Translations under genes and position numbers: made by a program
The notes under the pieces: generated by a model
The model's input: only the letters and a program-made list of their open reading frames with translations
The model's database searches: none
Told to the model about the DNA's origin: nothing
Shown here: positions 26,212-35,152 of the stretch, one piece after another
Layout of the letters: every line of letters begins with the position of its first letter
Position numbering within the stretch: the first letter of the stretch is position 1
NCBI RefSeq assembly: GCF_900119315.1
Contig: NZ_LT827010.1
Span: 5,055,001-5,119,000, forward strand
From: Actinoplanes sp. SE50/110
GTDB lineage: Bacteria; Actinomycetota; Actinomycetes; Mycobacteriales; Micromonosporaceae
Direction of reading: 5' to 3'
DNA length: 64,000 nucleotides

Positions 26212-27459
26212 CTAGTGGACCGTGGCGCCCACCGGTGCGGACACCGCCTGCTCACGCAGACCCCACGGGGAGCCGTACTCGGTGAGCAGGTCGAGGAACG
26301 GGCGAGGCGGGAACGCCTCCGGCCCGAGCACGCCGGCGCCGGTCCACGCGCCGGTGGCCAGCAGCTCGCAGGCCACCACCGGGTTGATCGCGGTCTGCCA
26401 GACCACGGCCTGACTGCCGTACTCGGCCATCGACCACTCGTTGTCGACCACGTGGTACAGGTAGACCTCGCGCGGCTCGCCGTCCTTGACCCCGCGCACC
26501 CAGGTGCCGGCGCAGGTCTTGCCGCGCATCCGGTCGCCCAGCGTGGCCGGGTCGGGCAGACTGGCCGCCACCACGTCGCGCGGGGAGACGGTGACCGGGC
26601 CGTTCGGGCCGGGCACGATCACGCCGTCGGTGGAGTCCAGCCCGATCTGGTGCAGCGTGCGCAGGGTCCGGATGAAGTCCTCGCCCAGGCCGTACTTGAA
26701 GGTCACCCGGCGGGCGCCGACCCAGCGCGGGATCAGCAGCACCTCCTCGTGCTCCACGTTGACGCACTGCACCGGGCCGATCCCCTCGGGGAAGTCGAAC
26801 ACCTCCGGCTCGCTGAACGGGGGCGTGGTGAACCAGCCGCGGCCGGCCTCCCACACCACCGGCGGGTTGAGGCACTCCTCGATGGTCGTCCAGATGTTGA
26901 ACGAGGGCGCGAAATCGTAGCCGTCGACGGTCAGGTTGCCCCCGTCACGGACGCCGATCTCATCGATCTCGTCGAACAGCTCGTCGGCCGCATACCGGGC
27001 GAACACGTCCGACAGTCCCGGCTCGACACCCATCCCGACCAGGGCCAGCGCACCCTTGCTGGCCCACGTCGGGTGCTCGGCGAACTGCGCGTCGCCGAGC
27101 TTGACACCGGTCTTGGAGTACGGCGCTTCCGGGTGCGGCCGGGACAGCGACATCGCCATGTCCAGATAGGTGATGCCGGCGTCCTGCGCCGCCTCGAACA
27201 GCGACAGCACGAACCGCGGGTCGGTGGCGTTGAGCAGGACGTCACAACCGGTCCGGTCGAGCAGCTCGACGACGGCCGCCCGGTCGGACGCGTCCACCCG
27301 CGCCGCCCGGAACCGCGGGTCACCCACCGAACCGACCGCGGCCTCCGCGCGGCCCAGGTCGTAGTCGGCGACCACCATCTCGTCGAAGAACGTGCGCCGC
27401 GCCGCGATCCGGGTGATCGCCGTGCCGACGCCGCCTGCTCCCACCAGCAGGACACGCAT
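26212..27459 (-). CDS. saccharopine dehydrogenase-family oxidoreductase
   Basis: 415 residues. The Rossmann start is MRVLLVGAGGVGTAITRIAAR, then VVADYD at the end of the second strand. The substrate domain has LNATDPRFVLSLFEAAQDAG, YLDMAMSL, GMGVEPGLSDVFARYA and GGNLTVDGYDF. This is the LYS9-type fold shared by saccharopine reductase and carboxynorspermidine dehydrogenase; the substrate is not predictable. With the CFA-like enzyme and the divergent TetR regulator it may form a small regulated lysine- or polyamine-related unit (inference). Confidence 0.85.
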   Translation of the reverse strand: MRVLLVGAGGVGTAITRIAARRTFFDEMVVADYDLGRAEAAVGSVGDPRFRAARVDASDRAAVVELLDRTGCDVLLNATDPRFVLSLFEAAQDAGITYLDMAMSLSRPHPEAPYSKTGVKLGDAQFAEHPTWASKGALALVGMGVEPGLSDVFARYAADELFDEIDEIGVRDGGNLTVDGYDFAPSFNIWTTIEECLNPPVVWEAGRGWFTTPPFSEPEVFDFPEGIGPVQCVNVEHEEVLLIPRWVGARRVTFKYGLGEDFIRTLRTLHQIGLDSTDGVIVPGPNGPVTVSPRDVVAASLPDPATLGDRMRGKTCAGTWVRGVKDGEPREVYLYHVVDNEWSMAEYGSQAVVWQTAINPVVACELLATGAWTGAGVLGPEAFPPRPFLDLLTEYGSPWGLREQAVSAPVGATVH

Positions 27460-27573
27460 GACCTGCTCCTTCCTTGCCTTTCACGAATGAGGTTCAGGGG
27501 CCCCTGGGACAGATCAAACGTGTTCCCGTGCCGTAAGGTCAACCGTGTTGGCATAAGAGATCCGGGGTGAGTG

Positions 27574-28266
27574 ATGCCGAAAGCGGTGGTCAGCGAGGAT
27601 CGGCGGCGTCGCCGGCGGCCCACCCGCAGTGGTCGCGTTCTGTCCGAACAACTGATCATCGATACGGCGTTACGCCTGCTCAGAGAGCACGGCAGCGCCG
27701 CCCTGAGCGCCCGCCGGCTGGGCCTGGCCCTGGACTGCGACCCCAGCACGCTGTACCGGTATTTCCGCGGCATGGACGACCTCACCCTGGCGATCGGCGA
27801 CACCCTCATCGGGCAGGCCCTGGAGGGCTGGCGTCCCACCGGACAGTGGCGCCCCGACCTGCGCCGGCTCGGCCTGCGCATCCACGCCGCCTATGTCGCC
27901 CACCCGCAGGCCGCCGTGCTGACCACCAGCCGGGTCACCGGCCGGGCCAACGAGCTCGCCGCCGACGAGGCGGTGCTCGGCGTGTTGCGGACCGCCGGCC
28001 TCCCGGTGCCCGAAGCGGTCCGGGCCTATCACGTCTTCATCGACCAGACGCTGGCTTTCGCCGCCCTCGACGCCGCGTCGCTGGCCCTGCCCAACGCCGC
28101 ATTGCGCGCCGAGGACGAGGTGTGGCGCTCCACCTACGGTCACGTGCCCGCGGCCAGCCACCCGCACCTGGCCGAGGCCGGTCCGCTACTGGCCACCGAG
28201 ATGGTGACCAGCGCCTATCCGTCCGCGTTGGACCTGCTGCTGGACGCCGTCGAAGCCCGCCTCTAG
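27574..28266 (+). CDS. TetR-family regulator
   Basis: 230 residues from the ATG at 27574; a GTG one codon earlier is possible. HTH: IIDTALRLLREHGSAALSARRLGLALDCDPSTLYRYF, in pieces typical of TetR, followed by the TetR_C Tetracyclin-repressor-like ligand domain. Basic N-terminal arm RRRRRRPTRSGR. It faces the saccharopine-dehydrogenase-like gene across a 114-base gap, and its stop overlaps the stop of the convergent inositol-phosphate synthase by three bases. Confidence 0.9.
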   Translation: MPKAVVSEDRRRRRRPTRSGRVLSEQLIIDTALRLLREHGSAALSARRLGLALDCDPSTLYRYFRGMDDLTLAIGDTLIGQALEGWRPTGQWRPDLRRLGLRIHAAYVAHPQAAVLTTSRVTGRANELAADEAVLGVLRTAGLPVPEAVRAYHVFIDQTLAFAALDAASLALPNAALRAEDEVWRSTYGHVPAASHPHLAEAGPLLATEMVTSAYPSALDLLLDAVEARL

Positions 28267-29204
28267 ACGGCCGTCCCGGGCGGCGACTTCAGCAGCCCGG
28301 CCGCCTCCGCCGGGAAACCCCCGCGGCCCCGCCGCGAGACCAGGGCCGCCAGCCGCACCAGGTCGATGTTGACACCGGCGGCGCCGCTCGGATCATTGAC
28401 CTTCAGCCGTACGTCGACACTCACCGAAGTCCCCGCCCACCCCCGCGCCTCGATGTTGAGGTGGGCGACCTTCTCCGCCCCCAGGTGCGGCAGGTATCCC
28501 AGGGGCGCGATCGCCACCCGGCCGGTGCCGATGCCGTTCGTCTTCGACCGCAGCTTGCTCTCCGGGTTGTCCACCAGGTTGCGGAAGTCCTCGGTGCCGC
28601 CCAGATTCACCTGATAGGAGCTGTCCAACGTCAACCCGCGCTCGTCCAGCAGCCGCAGCAGCGCGTGGTGCAGCACCGAGGTGCCGAACTGGCTGGCCAG
28701 GTCGTCCCCGATCAGCGGCACACCGGCCGCGCTGAACCGGTGCAGCAGCTCCGGGTGGCGGGCCACCGGATCCGCGGTCGTGTTGACGAACGCCGCTTTC
28801 GCGGCCAGCGCGGCCTCGGCGTACGCGAGGGCCACCCCCGCCCGGCCACTCGGCGCCGAATAGAGCACCACCTCGGCGCCCCGCACCGCCTCGGCGATCC
28901 GCTCGATCCCGTCCGCACCGGTGAGCCCCCGCTGGACGGTCACCCCGGACGGCGGCAGCTCCCCACCGATCCGCGGGAAGTTGTTCGGCGGCGCGAAGAT
29001 CGCGTCGTGCAGGTCGGCGCCCACCTTGGCGTCGGACATCGCGAAGGCGGCGACCACCTCGACATCCCCGACACCGAGCCCCTCGATGTGCGGGCGGCAG
29101 AGACCGGTCAGGCTCCCGGTCGCCCGATAGAAGTTGATCCCCTGCACCAGCGCCGAGGTGTTGTTCCCCACCCCGACCACCGCAACCCGCACCCGCTCGA
29201 TCAC
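28263..29204 (-). CDS. myo-inositol-1-phosphate synthase family, short form
   Basis: 313 residues, about 50 shorter than typical actinobacterial Ino1. NAD-binding VRVAVVGVGNNTSALVQGI, NNFPRIGGELPPSGV, FVNTTADPVA, IGDDLASQFGTSVLH, VNLGGTEDFRNLVD and the catalytic SKTNGI Lys block are all present; the C-terminal KVNDPSGAAGVNIDLVRLA is conserved too. The enzyme makes inositol-1-phosphate from glucose-6-phosphate, the first step to phosphatidylinositol and mycothiol. As the short form may be a paralogue, the true housekeeping enzyme is perhaps elsewhere. Confidence 0.85.
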   Translation of the reverse strand: MIERVRVAVVGVGNNTSALVQGINFYRATGSLTGLCRPHIEGLGVGDVEVVAAFAMSDAKVGADLHDAIFAPPNNFPRIGGELPPSGVTVQRGLTGADGIERIAEAVRGAEVVLYSAPSGRAGVALAYAEAALAAKAAFVNTTADPVARHPELLHRFSAAGVPLIGDDLASQFGTSVLHHALLRLLDERGLTLDSSYQVNLGGTEDFRNLVDNPESKLRSKTNGIGTGRVAIAPLGYLPHLGAEKVAHLNIEARGWAGTSVSVDVRLKVNDPSGAAGVNIDLVRLAALVSRRGRGGFPAEAAGLLKSPPGTAV

Positions 29205-29477
29205 GCTCGCAGCCTAGCCAGAGCCGTCAATGACCGTCGATTGCGGCGCCGGCCGACGCCGAGGTGGCCGACGGCGACCCGGCGGCGGCGATCCCCGCCC
29301 GGTGACCCGCGGCTGAGCTCTTCGCCGCGATCGGCGAGAAGACGCGATCGGCCGGAGATCCGATCGGCGGGAGACCCGTGCCCGGGAAGCCCGGCGCCGG
29401 GCGGCAGCCCACGACAGGGTGGTCGGCCCGGCACCGAACCGGTCACCCCGGTGCGGCGCCGGTGGGACAGTGGCCTC

Positions 29478-29789
29478 ATGACAAGTGTGGGTTCGGTGCG
29501 CGGTTTCGACGCGGACGAAGGCTGGGGGGTCATCGACGGTCCGGATGTGCCGGGCGGGTGCTGGGTACATTTCTCCGCCCTCGCCATGGACGGCGAGCGC
29601 GTGCTGGTGCCCGGCCGGCAGGTCCGCTTCCGGGCCGAGGCGGCCGATCAGGACGGCTTCGCGTTCCGCGCGGTGAAGGTCTGGCTCGACGGCGCCGAGC
29701 CGGCCGACGCCGAGCCGGCCCCGGGCGGGTCGGCCGCCTACAGCAGCCGGCTGACCCTGACTTTCGACCCGCCCGCCGACCCGCGCTGA
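29478..29789 (+). CDS. cold-shock-domain protein with C-terminal extension
   Basis: 103 residues; the ATG at 29478 starts MTSVGSVRGFDADEGWGVI. The cold-shock fold is recognisable (SVRGFDADEGWGVIDG, CWVHFSALAMDGERVLVPGRQV, FRAVKVWLD), but RNP1 is changed from KGFGFI to EGWGVI. A 35-residue acidic then Thr/Leu tail follows. Such divergent single-CSD proteins are common in actinobacteria. The gap before it (29205-29477) contains only a run of repeated GATCGGC-like words and no gene. Confidence 0.82.
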   Translation: MTSVGSVRGFDADEGWGVIDGPDVPGGCWVHFSALAMDGERVLVPGRQVRFRAEAADQDGFAFRAVKVWLDGAEPADAEPAPGGSAAYSSRLTLTFDPPADPR

Positions 29790-29904
29790 CCGCGGTGCGC
29801 CGCCGATCACGCACGATGATCACCCGCTCCGGGTCGCCCGGTCATCCGGGGAACGGAACCCGGGCGATCTCGTATCCGGCGAGCGAGCCCGGCATCGGGA
29901 GATC

Positions 29905-30651
29905 CTAGGCCCCGCGGAGGGCGGCGCAGATCTCCGGCAGGGCGGTGCCGATCGGTTCGCGGATGACCTCGACGGCCAGGTCGTCGTACGGGGTCGGATC
30001 GCGGTTGACGATCACCACCCGGTGGCCGGCGTTGGCGGCGACCGCGCACAGCGAGGCGACCGGCTCGACCCGCAGCGAACTGCCCACGACCAGCATCAGC
30101 TGGGCGTTCGCGGCGATCCGCTCGGCGAGCCCGGTGGTGTCCGGGTCGAGGTGTTCGCCGAAGAACACGATCGCCAGTTTCAGCACCGCCCCGCAGGCGG
30201 TGCACCGCGGATCGGTGTCACCGGCCTCCACCCGGGCCATCGTCGGCCCGCTCGGGGTGCGCACGCCGCAGCCGGTACAGACCACCTCGTGCATGCTGCC
30301 GTGCAGCTCGAGCACCTTGCGCGGGCTGGATCCGGCACGCTGCTGCAGGCCGTCGATGTTCTGGGTGAGCACGCGCACCGCGACACCGCAGCGTTCCAGG
30401 CCGGCGAGCGCGCGGTGTGCCACGTTCGGCCGGGCCCGCCAGGCCGGGTGCCCGCGGTAGGCCCGCCAGAACGCGGCCCGGGCGGCCGGATCGGCCAGGA
30501 ACGACCGGTAGGTGAACGCCTTCTCCAGCGCCGGATCGAGGGTCCAGACGCCGGCCGGCCCCCGGTAGTCGGGGATCCCGGAATCCGTCGAGATCCCCGC
30601 ACCGGTGAGCACCGCCACCCGTTCCACGCCGTCGACCCAGTTCCCGATCAT
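29905..30651 (-). CDS. Sir2-family NAD-dependent protein deacylase
   Basis: 248 residues, a full sirtuin: NAD site VLTGAGISTDSGIPDYRG, TQNIDGLQQRAG, catalytic His in ELHGSMHEV, a zinc ribbon with Cys pairs in CTGCG and CTACG, FFGEHLD, and VGSSLRVEPVA. It removes acyl groups from protein lysines using NAD+, giving nicotinamide and O-acyl-ADP-ribose. The long GVWTLDPALEKAF segment is as in class III-like bacterial sirtuins with deacetylase activity. Ends near a convergent gap and is followed upstream by an epimerase gene 42 bases away on the same strand. Confidence 0.93.
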   Translation of the reverse strand: MIGNWVDGVERVAVLTGAGISTDSGIPDYRGPAGVWTLDPALEKAFTYRSFLADPAARAAFWRAYRGHPAWRARPNVAHRALAGLERCGVAVRVLTQNIDGLQQRAGSSPRKVLELHGSMHEVVCTGCGVRTPSGPTMARVEAGDTDPRCTACGAVLKLAIVFFGEHLDPDTTGLAERIAANAQLMLVVGSSLRVEPVASLCAVAANAGHRVVIVNRDPTPYDDLAVEVIREPIGTALPEICAALRGA

Positions 30652-30693
30652 GGTCGTCGATGGTAGGCGGGTGGCGGCAGGCCGGCGAGCCGA

Positions 30694-31563
30694 TTACGCC
30701 GGGTCGTACCCGCCGGCCGCGATCTCCTCGAGCAGGGTCCGGCGCGACGGCTTCCAGCCCAGCTCGCGACGCGCTTTCGCACCGGTGGCCTGCTGGTCCA
30801 GCAGCAGCGCCGCGCCGAATCCGCCGAGCCGCTCGACCAGCGCGGCCGGCTCCTCGGCGACCACCCGGCCGTCGAGGCCCAGCCGCCGGGACGCGGCCTC
30901 GCCCAGCTCACGGACCGTCGGGTTGTCACCGCTGACGCCGAGATACACCGAGCCGCTCGCCGCCCGGTCGAGGGCCGCCACGTACAGCTCGGCCAGGTCG
31001 TCGACGTGGATGCTGGTCCAGTGCTGGGTGCCGGGGCCGACCAGGCGCAGCGCGGGCGGGTCGCCGGCGCGCTCACCGGCGAACACCACGTTCGGGATGC
31101 CGGCGTGGTTGCCGTAGACCAGACCCGGCTCGATCAGGATCGACCGGATGCCGGGCGCGGCCAGCACCCGGGAGTCGAGCTTCTCCCGCCAGGCGACCAG
31201 GTCCGGCGCGTTGCGCGGGGTGTCCTCGGTGATGTCCGGCGCCGAGCCGTGCACCCAGACGCCGCCGGTGCGCAGGAACGTGGCGCCGGGCCGCAGACCG
31301 TCGAGGACCGCCTCGGCGAACGCCGTCTCCACCGTGCTGCTCGACGCGTCACCCGGCGACGCGGTGGCGATCACGGCGTCCGCGGCGGCCGCCCAACGAC
31401 GTACCCCCTCGTGGTCCTGAATCTCACCGACGACCACCTCGGCGCCGGGGGCGGCCTTCTCCGGCGAACGGACCAGCGCGGTGACGGTGTGGCCGGCGGC
31501 GAGCAGGGCGGGCAGGACCGCCGAGCCGATGTGCCCGGTGGCGCCGGTCAGGAAGACCTTCAT
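30694..31563 (-). CDS. NAD-dependent epimerase/SDR-type enzyme
   Basis: 289 residues; ATG at 31563 preceded by GAGGAG. Extended/atypical SDR: VFLTGATGHIGSAVLPALL, TASPGD, RTGGVWVHG, LIEPGLVYGN and the C-terminal SIHVDDLAELYV. No catalytic YxxxK is evident, so it may be an atypical NmrA/epimerase-type reductase. Divergent from a LysR-type regulator with palindromes between, a classical regulator/target arrangement. Confidence 0.85.
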   Translation of the reverse strand: MKVFLTGATGHIGSAVLPALLAAGHTVTALVRSPEKAAPGAEVVVGEIQDHEGVRRWAAAADAVIATASPGDASSSTVETAFAEAVLDGLRPGATFLRTGGVWVHGSAPDITEDTPRNAPDLVAWREKLDSRVLAAPGIRSILIEPGLVYGNHAGIPNVVFAGERAGDPPALRLVGPGTQHWTSIHVDDLAELYVAALDRAASGSVYLGVSGDNPTVRELGEAASRRLGLDGRVVAEEPAALVERLGGFGAALLLDQQATGAKARRELGWKPSRRTLLEEIAAGGYDPA

Positions 31564-31618
31564 GGTGGAGCTCCTCAGTCGATCCGATGTCTCGCCCCAC
31601 AGCCTGCCGCGCCTCAGC

Positions 31619-31666
31619 GTTCGCCACCAACGAACAGTTCCGATTCGTTCCATCGCCAAAGGCGAT
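31619..31666. promoter_or_regulatory. LysR-type operator region
   Basis: GTTCG-N7-CGAAC (31619-31635) contains the T-N11-A core of LysR boxes; ATCGCC-AAA-GGCGAT (31652-31666) is a second perfect inverted repeat just before the LysR GTG. Both lie in the 115-base divergent gap between the epimerase and LysR genes. Confidence 0.55.
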
Positions 31667-31678
31667 TACTCTGGCCGG

Positions 31679-32578
31679 GTGGAACAGCGCCAACTGGAAT
31701 ACTTCGTGGCCGTCGCCGAGGAACTCAACTTCACCCGGGCCGCCCAGCGCACCCACGCCGTCCAGTCGACGGTCTCGGCCAGCGTCCGCGCGCTCGAACG
31801 TCATCTCGGCGCGCCCCTGTTCGACCGCAGCACCACCCGCGTCGCCCTCACCGCGGCCGGCAAGGCGCTGCTGCCCGAGGCCCGGCGGGCGCTCGACGCC
31901 CTCGACCAGGCCCGCGCCACGGTTACCGGCCTGCGCGCGGGGCTGACCGGCAGCCTGCGCGTCGGCACCCTGTCCGGCCTGACCGCCATCGACCTGCCGG
32001 CCCTGGTCAGCGACTTCCGCACCCGGCATCCCGGCGTGCGGCTGAGCCTGAGCATGGCCGCCGGCGGCACCGACGGGCTGCTCGCCGCGGTCCGCGCCCG
32101 CGACCTCGACGTCGCGTTCGTCGGCGTGCAGACGGCGAGCGTCCCCGACCTGCAGCTCGACCCGATCGCCACCTTCCAGCCGCGGGTCCTCGTCCCGGCC
32201 GGGCACCCGCTGGCCGGGGCGGGCACGGTCACCCCGGCCGGGCTCGCCGACGAGCCGTTCATCGACCTGCCACCCGGCTTCTGCAACCGCATCCGCACCG
32301 ACCACGACTTCCGCCGGGCCGGCATCGCCCGCACGATCGCCGTCGAGGTCAGCGACATAACGACCATTCCGGGGTACGTCGAGGCCGGCATCGGCGTCGC
32401 CCTGGTGCCGCCGCTGGCCGCCGAGGTCGGCCGCCGGGTCGCCGCGATCGACCTGGACCCACCGGCCGCGCCCTGGACCCTGGCCGCGGCCAGCCTCGGC
32501 AACCCCACTGCGACCCCGGCCCTGCGCGCCTTCCTCGACCTGGTCGCCGCCCACGTGGTCCGCCGGGACCGCTATTAG
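31679..32578 (+). CDS. LysR-family transcriptional regulator
   Basis: 299 residues. I placed the start at GTG 31679 (VEQRQLEYFVAVAEE), the standard LysR opening; the frame extends upstream without homology. HTH QLEYFVAVAEELNFTRAAQRT then QSTVSASVRALERHLGAPLFDR; co-inducer domain with GSLRVGTLSGLTAIDLP, FQPRVLVPAGHPLA and VEAGIGVALVPP. It probably controls the divergent epimerase and itself through the palindromes between them. Confidence 0.93.
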   Translation: MEQRQLEYFVAVAEELNFTRAAQRTHAVQSTVSASVRALERHLGAPLFDRSTTRVALTAAGKALLPEARRALDALDQARATVTGLRAGLTGSLRVGTLSGLTAIDLPALVSDFRTRHPGVRLSLSMAAGGTDGLLAAVRARDLDVAFVGVQTASVPDLQLDPIATFQPRVLVPAGHPLAGAGTVTPAGLADEPFIDLPPGFCNRIRTDHDFRRAGIARTIAVEVSDITTIPGYVEAGIGVALVPPLAAEVGRRVAAIDLDPPAAPWTLAAASLGNPTATPALRAFLDLVAAHVVRRDRY

Positions 32579-32703
32579 ACCGTTCTTCGTGGGTCGCTCA
32601 GAGCCACGCGTCGATGGCGGCGACACCACGGCGGCGCAGATGTTCGGGGTTCACCTTCGCGCCACAGGCCTCGCCAGCGGTCACTCACCCCGACGACTGC
32701 GGC

Positions 32704-33135
32704 CTAGAGCTCGTAGTCCTCAGCCACCTCCGCCCAGCGGATGCCGCGAAGCGCAGGGTCGGCGTCCTCTCCGGACGGGACATCCGGGACGGCCTGGAAC
32801 CAGACCACGATGAGGGCGGACCGGTGCAGCGCGGGGTCGAGCTCGGCGGCGATCGCCGTCGAGCGGAACGCGCCGAGACAGGCCACGGAAGGCAACACCT
32901 CGACGGGGCCGAAGGCGCCGGCTGCCTGATCCGGGTAGTCGCGGGAGGGTGGAACCAGGTGGACCGGCGTGGCGGGAAACGCACGTTCGGCCTGTTGCCG
33001 GAGGCCGCTCACTCTCATGTCGTTGACGGGCCGGCACGGATAGCCCTCCAGCATCGTTGCGTAGGTGGAAGACATCCGCAGCTCGGTGAGCTGAATCGCC
33101 CGTCCGCACGAGAGGATGATCTGGCTCAGCGACAT
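32704..33135 (-). CDS. hypothetical protein, 143 residues
   Basis: Unrecognised soluble protein opening MSLSQIILSCGRAIQLTEL; contains STYATMLEGYPCR and a C-terminal LIVVWFQAVPDVPSG then IRWAEVAEDYEL. Its end resembles small streptomycete proteins with a similar W-x-x-x-A-x-D-Y/F-E tail (recollection only). Ten bases downstream of the tandem GNAT gene on the same strand. The 125 bases to the LysR stop hold no clear gene. Confidence 0.7.
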   Translation of the reverse strand: MSLSQIILSCGRAIQLTELRMSSTYATMLEGYPCRPVNDMRVSGLRQQAERAFPATPVHLVPPSRDYPDQAAGAFGPVEVLPSVACLGAFRSTAIAAELDPALHRSALIVVWFQAVPDVPSGEDADPALRGIRWAEVAEDYEL

Positions 33136-33144
33136 GCCGACACC

Positions 33145-34095
33145 CTATGTGCACGATTCACCCGCCGACCCGGCCCGGCGTCGCCGCTTTCCGCCCGTCG
33201 GCAGCTCGTGGGCCATGTGCTGGGCCGACAGCCGGAATCCGAGCCGGTGCAGCCAGACGGCGGGCCGCGGCACGCTCGTCAGGACCCCGGGCAGGCCGGC
33301 GAGTTCCGTCAGGACGGCCCGGACGGCGGCCGTCCCGTAGCCGACGGATCGGTACGGCGGGTCGATGTCGAGCCGGTAGATGCCGCCGGACCGGGGCCGG
33401 GAGAAGTGTCGCGGACTGTACGAGACCCAGCCGACCGCCCGCCCGCCGGCCACCACCGCGGCGTTGACCGTCGCCGGTGTCTGCCGGGCCATGACCCGCT
33501 CCCGGGCCTGGACCGGGCCGAGGCCGAACTCCGCCGCTGTCGCGGCGACGGACGCCTCGATCCGGGCGGCCGGGCCGGCCAGTGGGACGAGCGTGACCGG
33601 GCCGGGCGGCGACGCGTACGGGACGGCGGTGAGCTCCTGGAGGGTGACCGTGTAGCCGAGCCGCTCGTACAGCCGCCGGGCGCCGTCGTTGCCGCCGAAG
33701 ACGTTCAGGGCGGCCCGGGTGGCGCCGCCGGCCGCCAGCGCGGCCTCCGTCGCCCGCATGATCGCCTCGCCGAATCCGCGCCGGCGGAAGCCCTCGTCGA
33801 CGACCAGTTCGTCGATCCAGGCCAGGTCCGGCACCACCCGGCCCGGCATCGAGGCCCAGATCCAGCCGACCTCGTGCGGCCCGGACCAGGCTGACCGCAG
33901 CAACTCCCCGGGGGTGTCCGGACCGCCCGGGAGCGCCGCGTCGATCTGGCGGGCGGCGGCCGCCTCCGCTGCTTCGCCGCCCGCCACGGCATACCGCATG
34001 ACCATTTCGGCGCGGCGCCGCCGGAACGACTCCGGCGTCATCACCCGCAGCGTCAGCGGTTGCGTTTCCCGCCCTGGACGATCAGATCCGGCCAT
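33145..34095 (-). CDS. tandem GNAT-domain acetyltransferase
   Basis: 316 residues from the ATG at 34095. N-terminal GNAT: LAWIDELVVDEGFRRRGFGEAIM then GGNDGARRLYERLGYTV, a full acetyl-CoA site. The C-terminal half holds a second, weaker GNAT: GGIYRLDIDPPYRSVGYGTAAVRAVL and VWLHRLGFRL. Substrate unknown; two-domain GNATs often modify small metabolites or peptides. Cotranscribed with the 143-residue protein after it. Confidence 0.85.
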   Translation of the reverse strand: MAGSDRPGRETQPLTLRVMTPESFRRRRAEMVMRYAVAGGEAAEAAAARQIDAALPGGPDTPGELLRSAWSGPHEVGWIWASMPGRVVPDLAWIDELVVDEGFRRRGFGEAIMRATEAALAAGGATRAALNVFGGNDGARRLYERLGYTVTLQELTAVPYASPPGPVTLVPLAGPAARIEASVAATAAEFGLGPVQARERVMARQTPATVNAAVVAGGRAVGWVSYSPRHFSRPRSGGIYRLDIDPPYRSVGYGTAAVRAVLTELAGLPGVLTSVPRPAVWLHRLGFRLSAQHMAHELPTGGKRRRRAGSAGESCT

Positions 34096-34225
34096 CGACC
34101 GCAGGCTACCCGGGGGTGGTCGGACAAAGAAGTGGCCGGCGGTTGTCGGATGCGGGGCGGAGCATTCGTAGCGGGGGCGAGAGGCGGGCCGGACGGCACC
34201 GCCGGGACCGTAGGAGAGCTGACCG

Positions 34226-35050
34226 ATGCCACACCCGTTGAGCATGATCCGCCGCATGTCCGAGCTCGTCGAGCCGATCGGGACGGTGACCTTCTCGGCG
34301 ATCCCGAACGAGGAGTTCCTGGCCGTCGGCATGCGCAACTACTGGGACGGCTACTTCGCCGGCCGGGCCGCGCCGCTGGGGCGGGCGCCGGCCGAGGTGG
34401 TGCACGCCGTCTTCTACAACTTCGCCGAGGGCGAGGTGGCGCGGCACATTCCGTGGGTGTGGGGGAAGGTCAGCCCGGAGGAGGCGTTGGTCCTGCGGGA
34501 ACGGGGCAGTGCCGCCGCGCTGCGGGGACTGATCGGGGAGCTCGCCCACTCCCCCGCGCTGCCGCGGGTCAACGAGCTGGCCGAGCGGGCGGCGTTGAGC
34601 GCGCCGGTCGCCGGCCGGCCGCTGTACGCCGGGCTCAGGGCGCTCGCCGTGCCGCGGGAGCCGGTCGCCCGGCTGTGGCATCTCGGGACGCTGCTGCGCG
34701 AGCATCGCGGCGACGGCCACAACGCCGCCCTGCTGGCCCACGGGATCGGCGGCACCGAGGCGCACGTGCTGCTCGCGCTGACCCTCGGCATGCGGGCCGG
34801 GGAGTTCGGCCGGCTCCACCACCTGCCCGGCGCGCAGCTCGCCGCGGTGGTCGACGGGCTGCGCGAGCGTGGCCTGGTGACCGCGGCCGGCGGGTTCACC
34901 GACGCGGGGCGTCAGCTCCGGGACCGGATCGAGATCGTCACCGACGAGCTGGCGGCACCGGCGTACGACGTTCTCGACGCGGACGAGCTGGACGAGCTGA
35001 TCGCCGGGCTGGAGCCGTTCGCCGCGGCGATTCGGGCCGGCGACCACTAG
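34226..35050 (+). CDS. SCO6745/SalK-like family protein
   Basis: 274 residues. Starts at 34226 or, more like relatives, at ATG 34244 or 34256. Motifs NYWDGYFAGRAAPLG, AEVVHAVFYNFAEGEVARHIPWVW and LWHLGTLLREHRGDGHNAALL match a common actinobacterial family (SCO6745, related to SalK). The C-terminal GLRERGLVTAAGGFTDAGRQLRD looks like a winged-helix MarR-type region. Function is unproven; DNA binding is suggested by the fold only. Confidence 0.8.
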   Translation: MPHPLSMIRRMSELVEPIGTVTFSAIPNEEFLAVGMRNYWDGYFAGRAAPLGRAPAEVVHAVFYNFAEGEVARHIPWVWGKVSPEEALVLRERGSAAALRGLIGELAHSPALPRVNELAERAALSAPVAGRPLYAGLRALAVPREPVARLWHLGTLLREHRGDGHNAALLAHGIGGTEAHVLLALTLGMRAGEFGRLHHLPGAQLAAVVDGLRERGLVTAAGGFTDAGRQLRDRIEIVTDELAAPAYDVLDADELDELIAGLEPFAAAIRAGDH

Positions 35051-35152
35051 ATCGACCATTGATGTCGATCATTACCGAGGCCTACCGCTGGGTAATAACC
35101 GCGGCGTAGCGTGACGGCTGAGCGCGTCCGACGTCGGAGGGGTGGGATTCTG

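Noticed and set aside
32596..32660. Short minus-strand peptide ending GVAAIDAWL
   Set aside because: About 20 codons, reads like the end of a protein, but no upstream frame supports a gene; possible remnant only.
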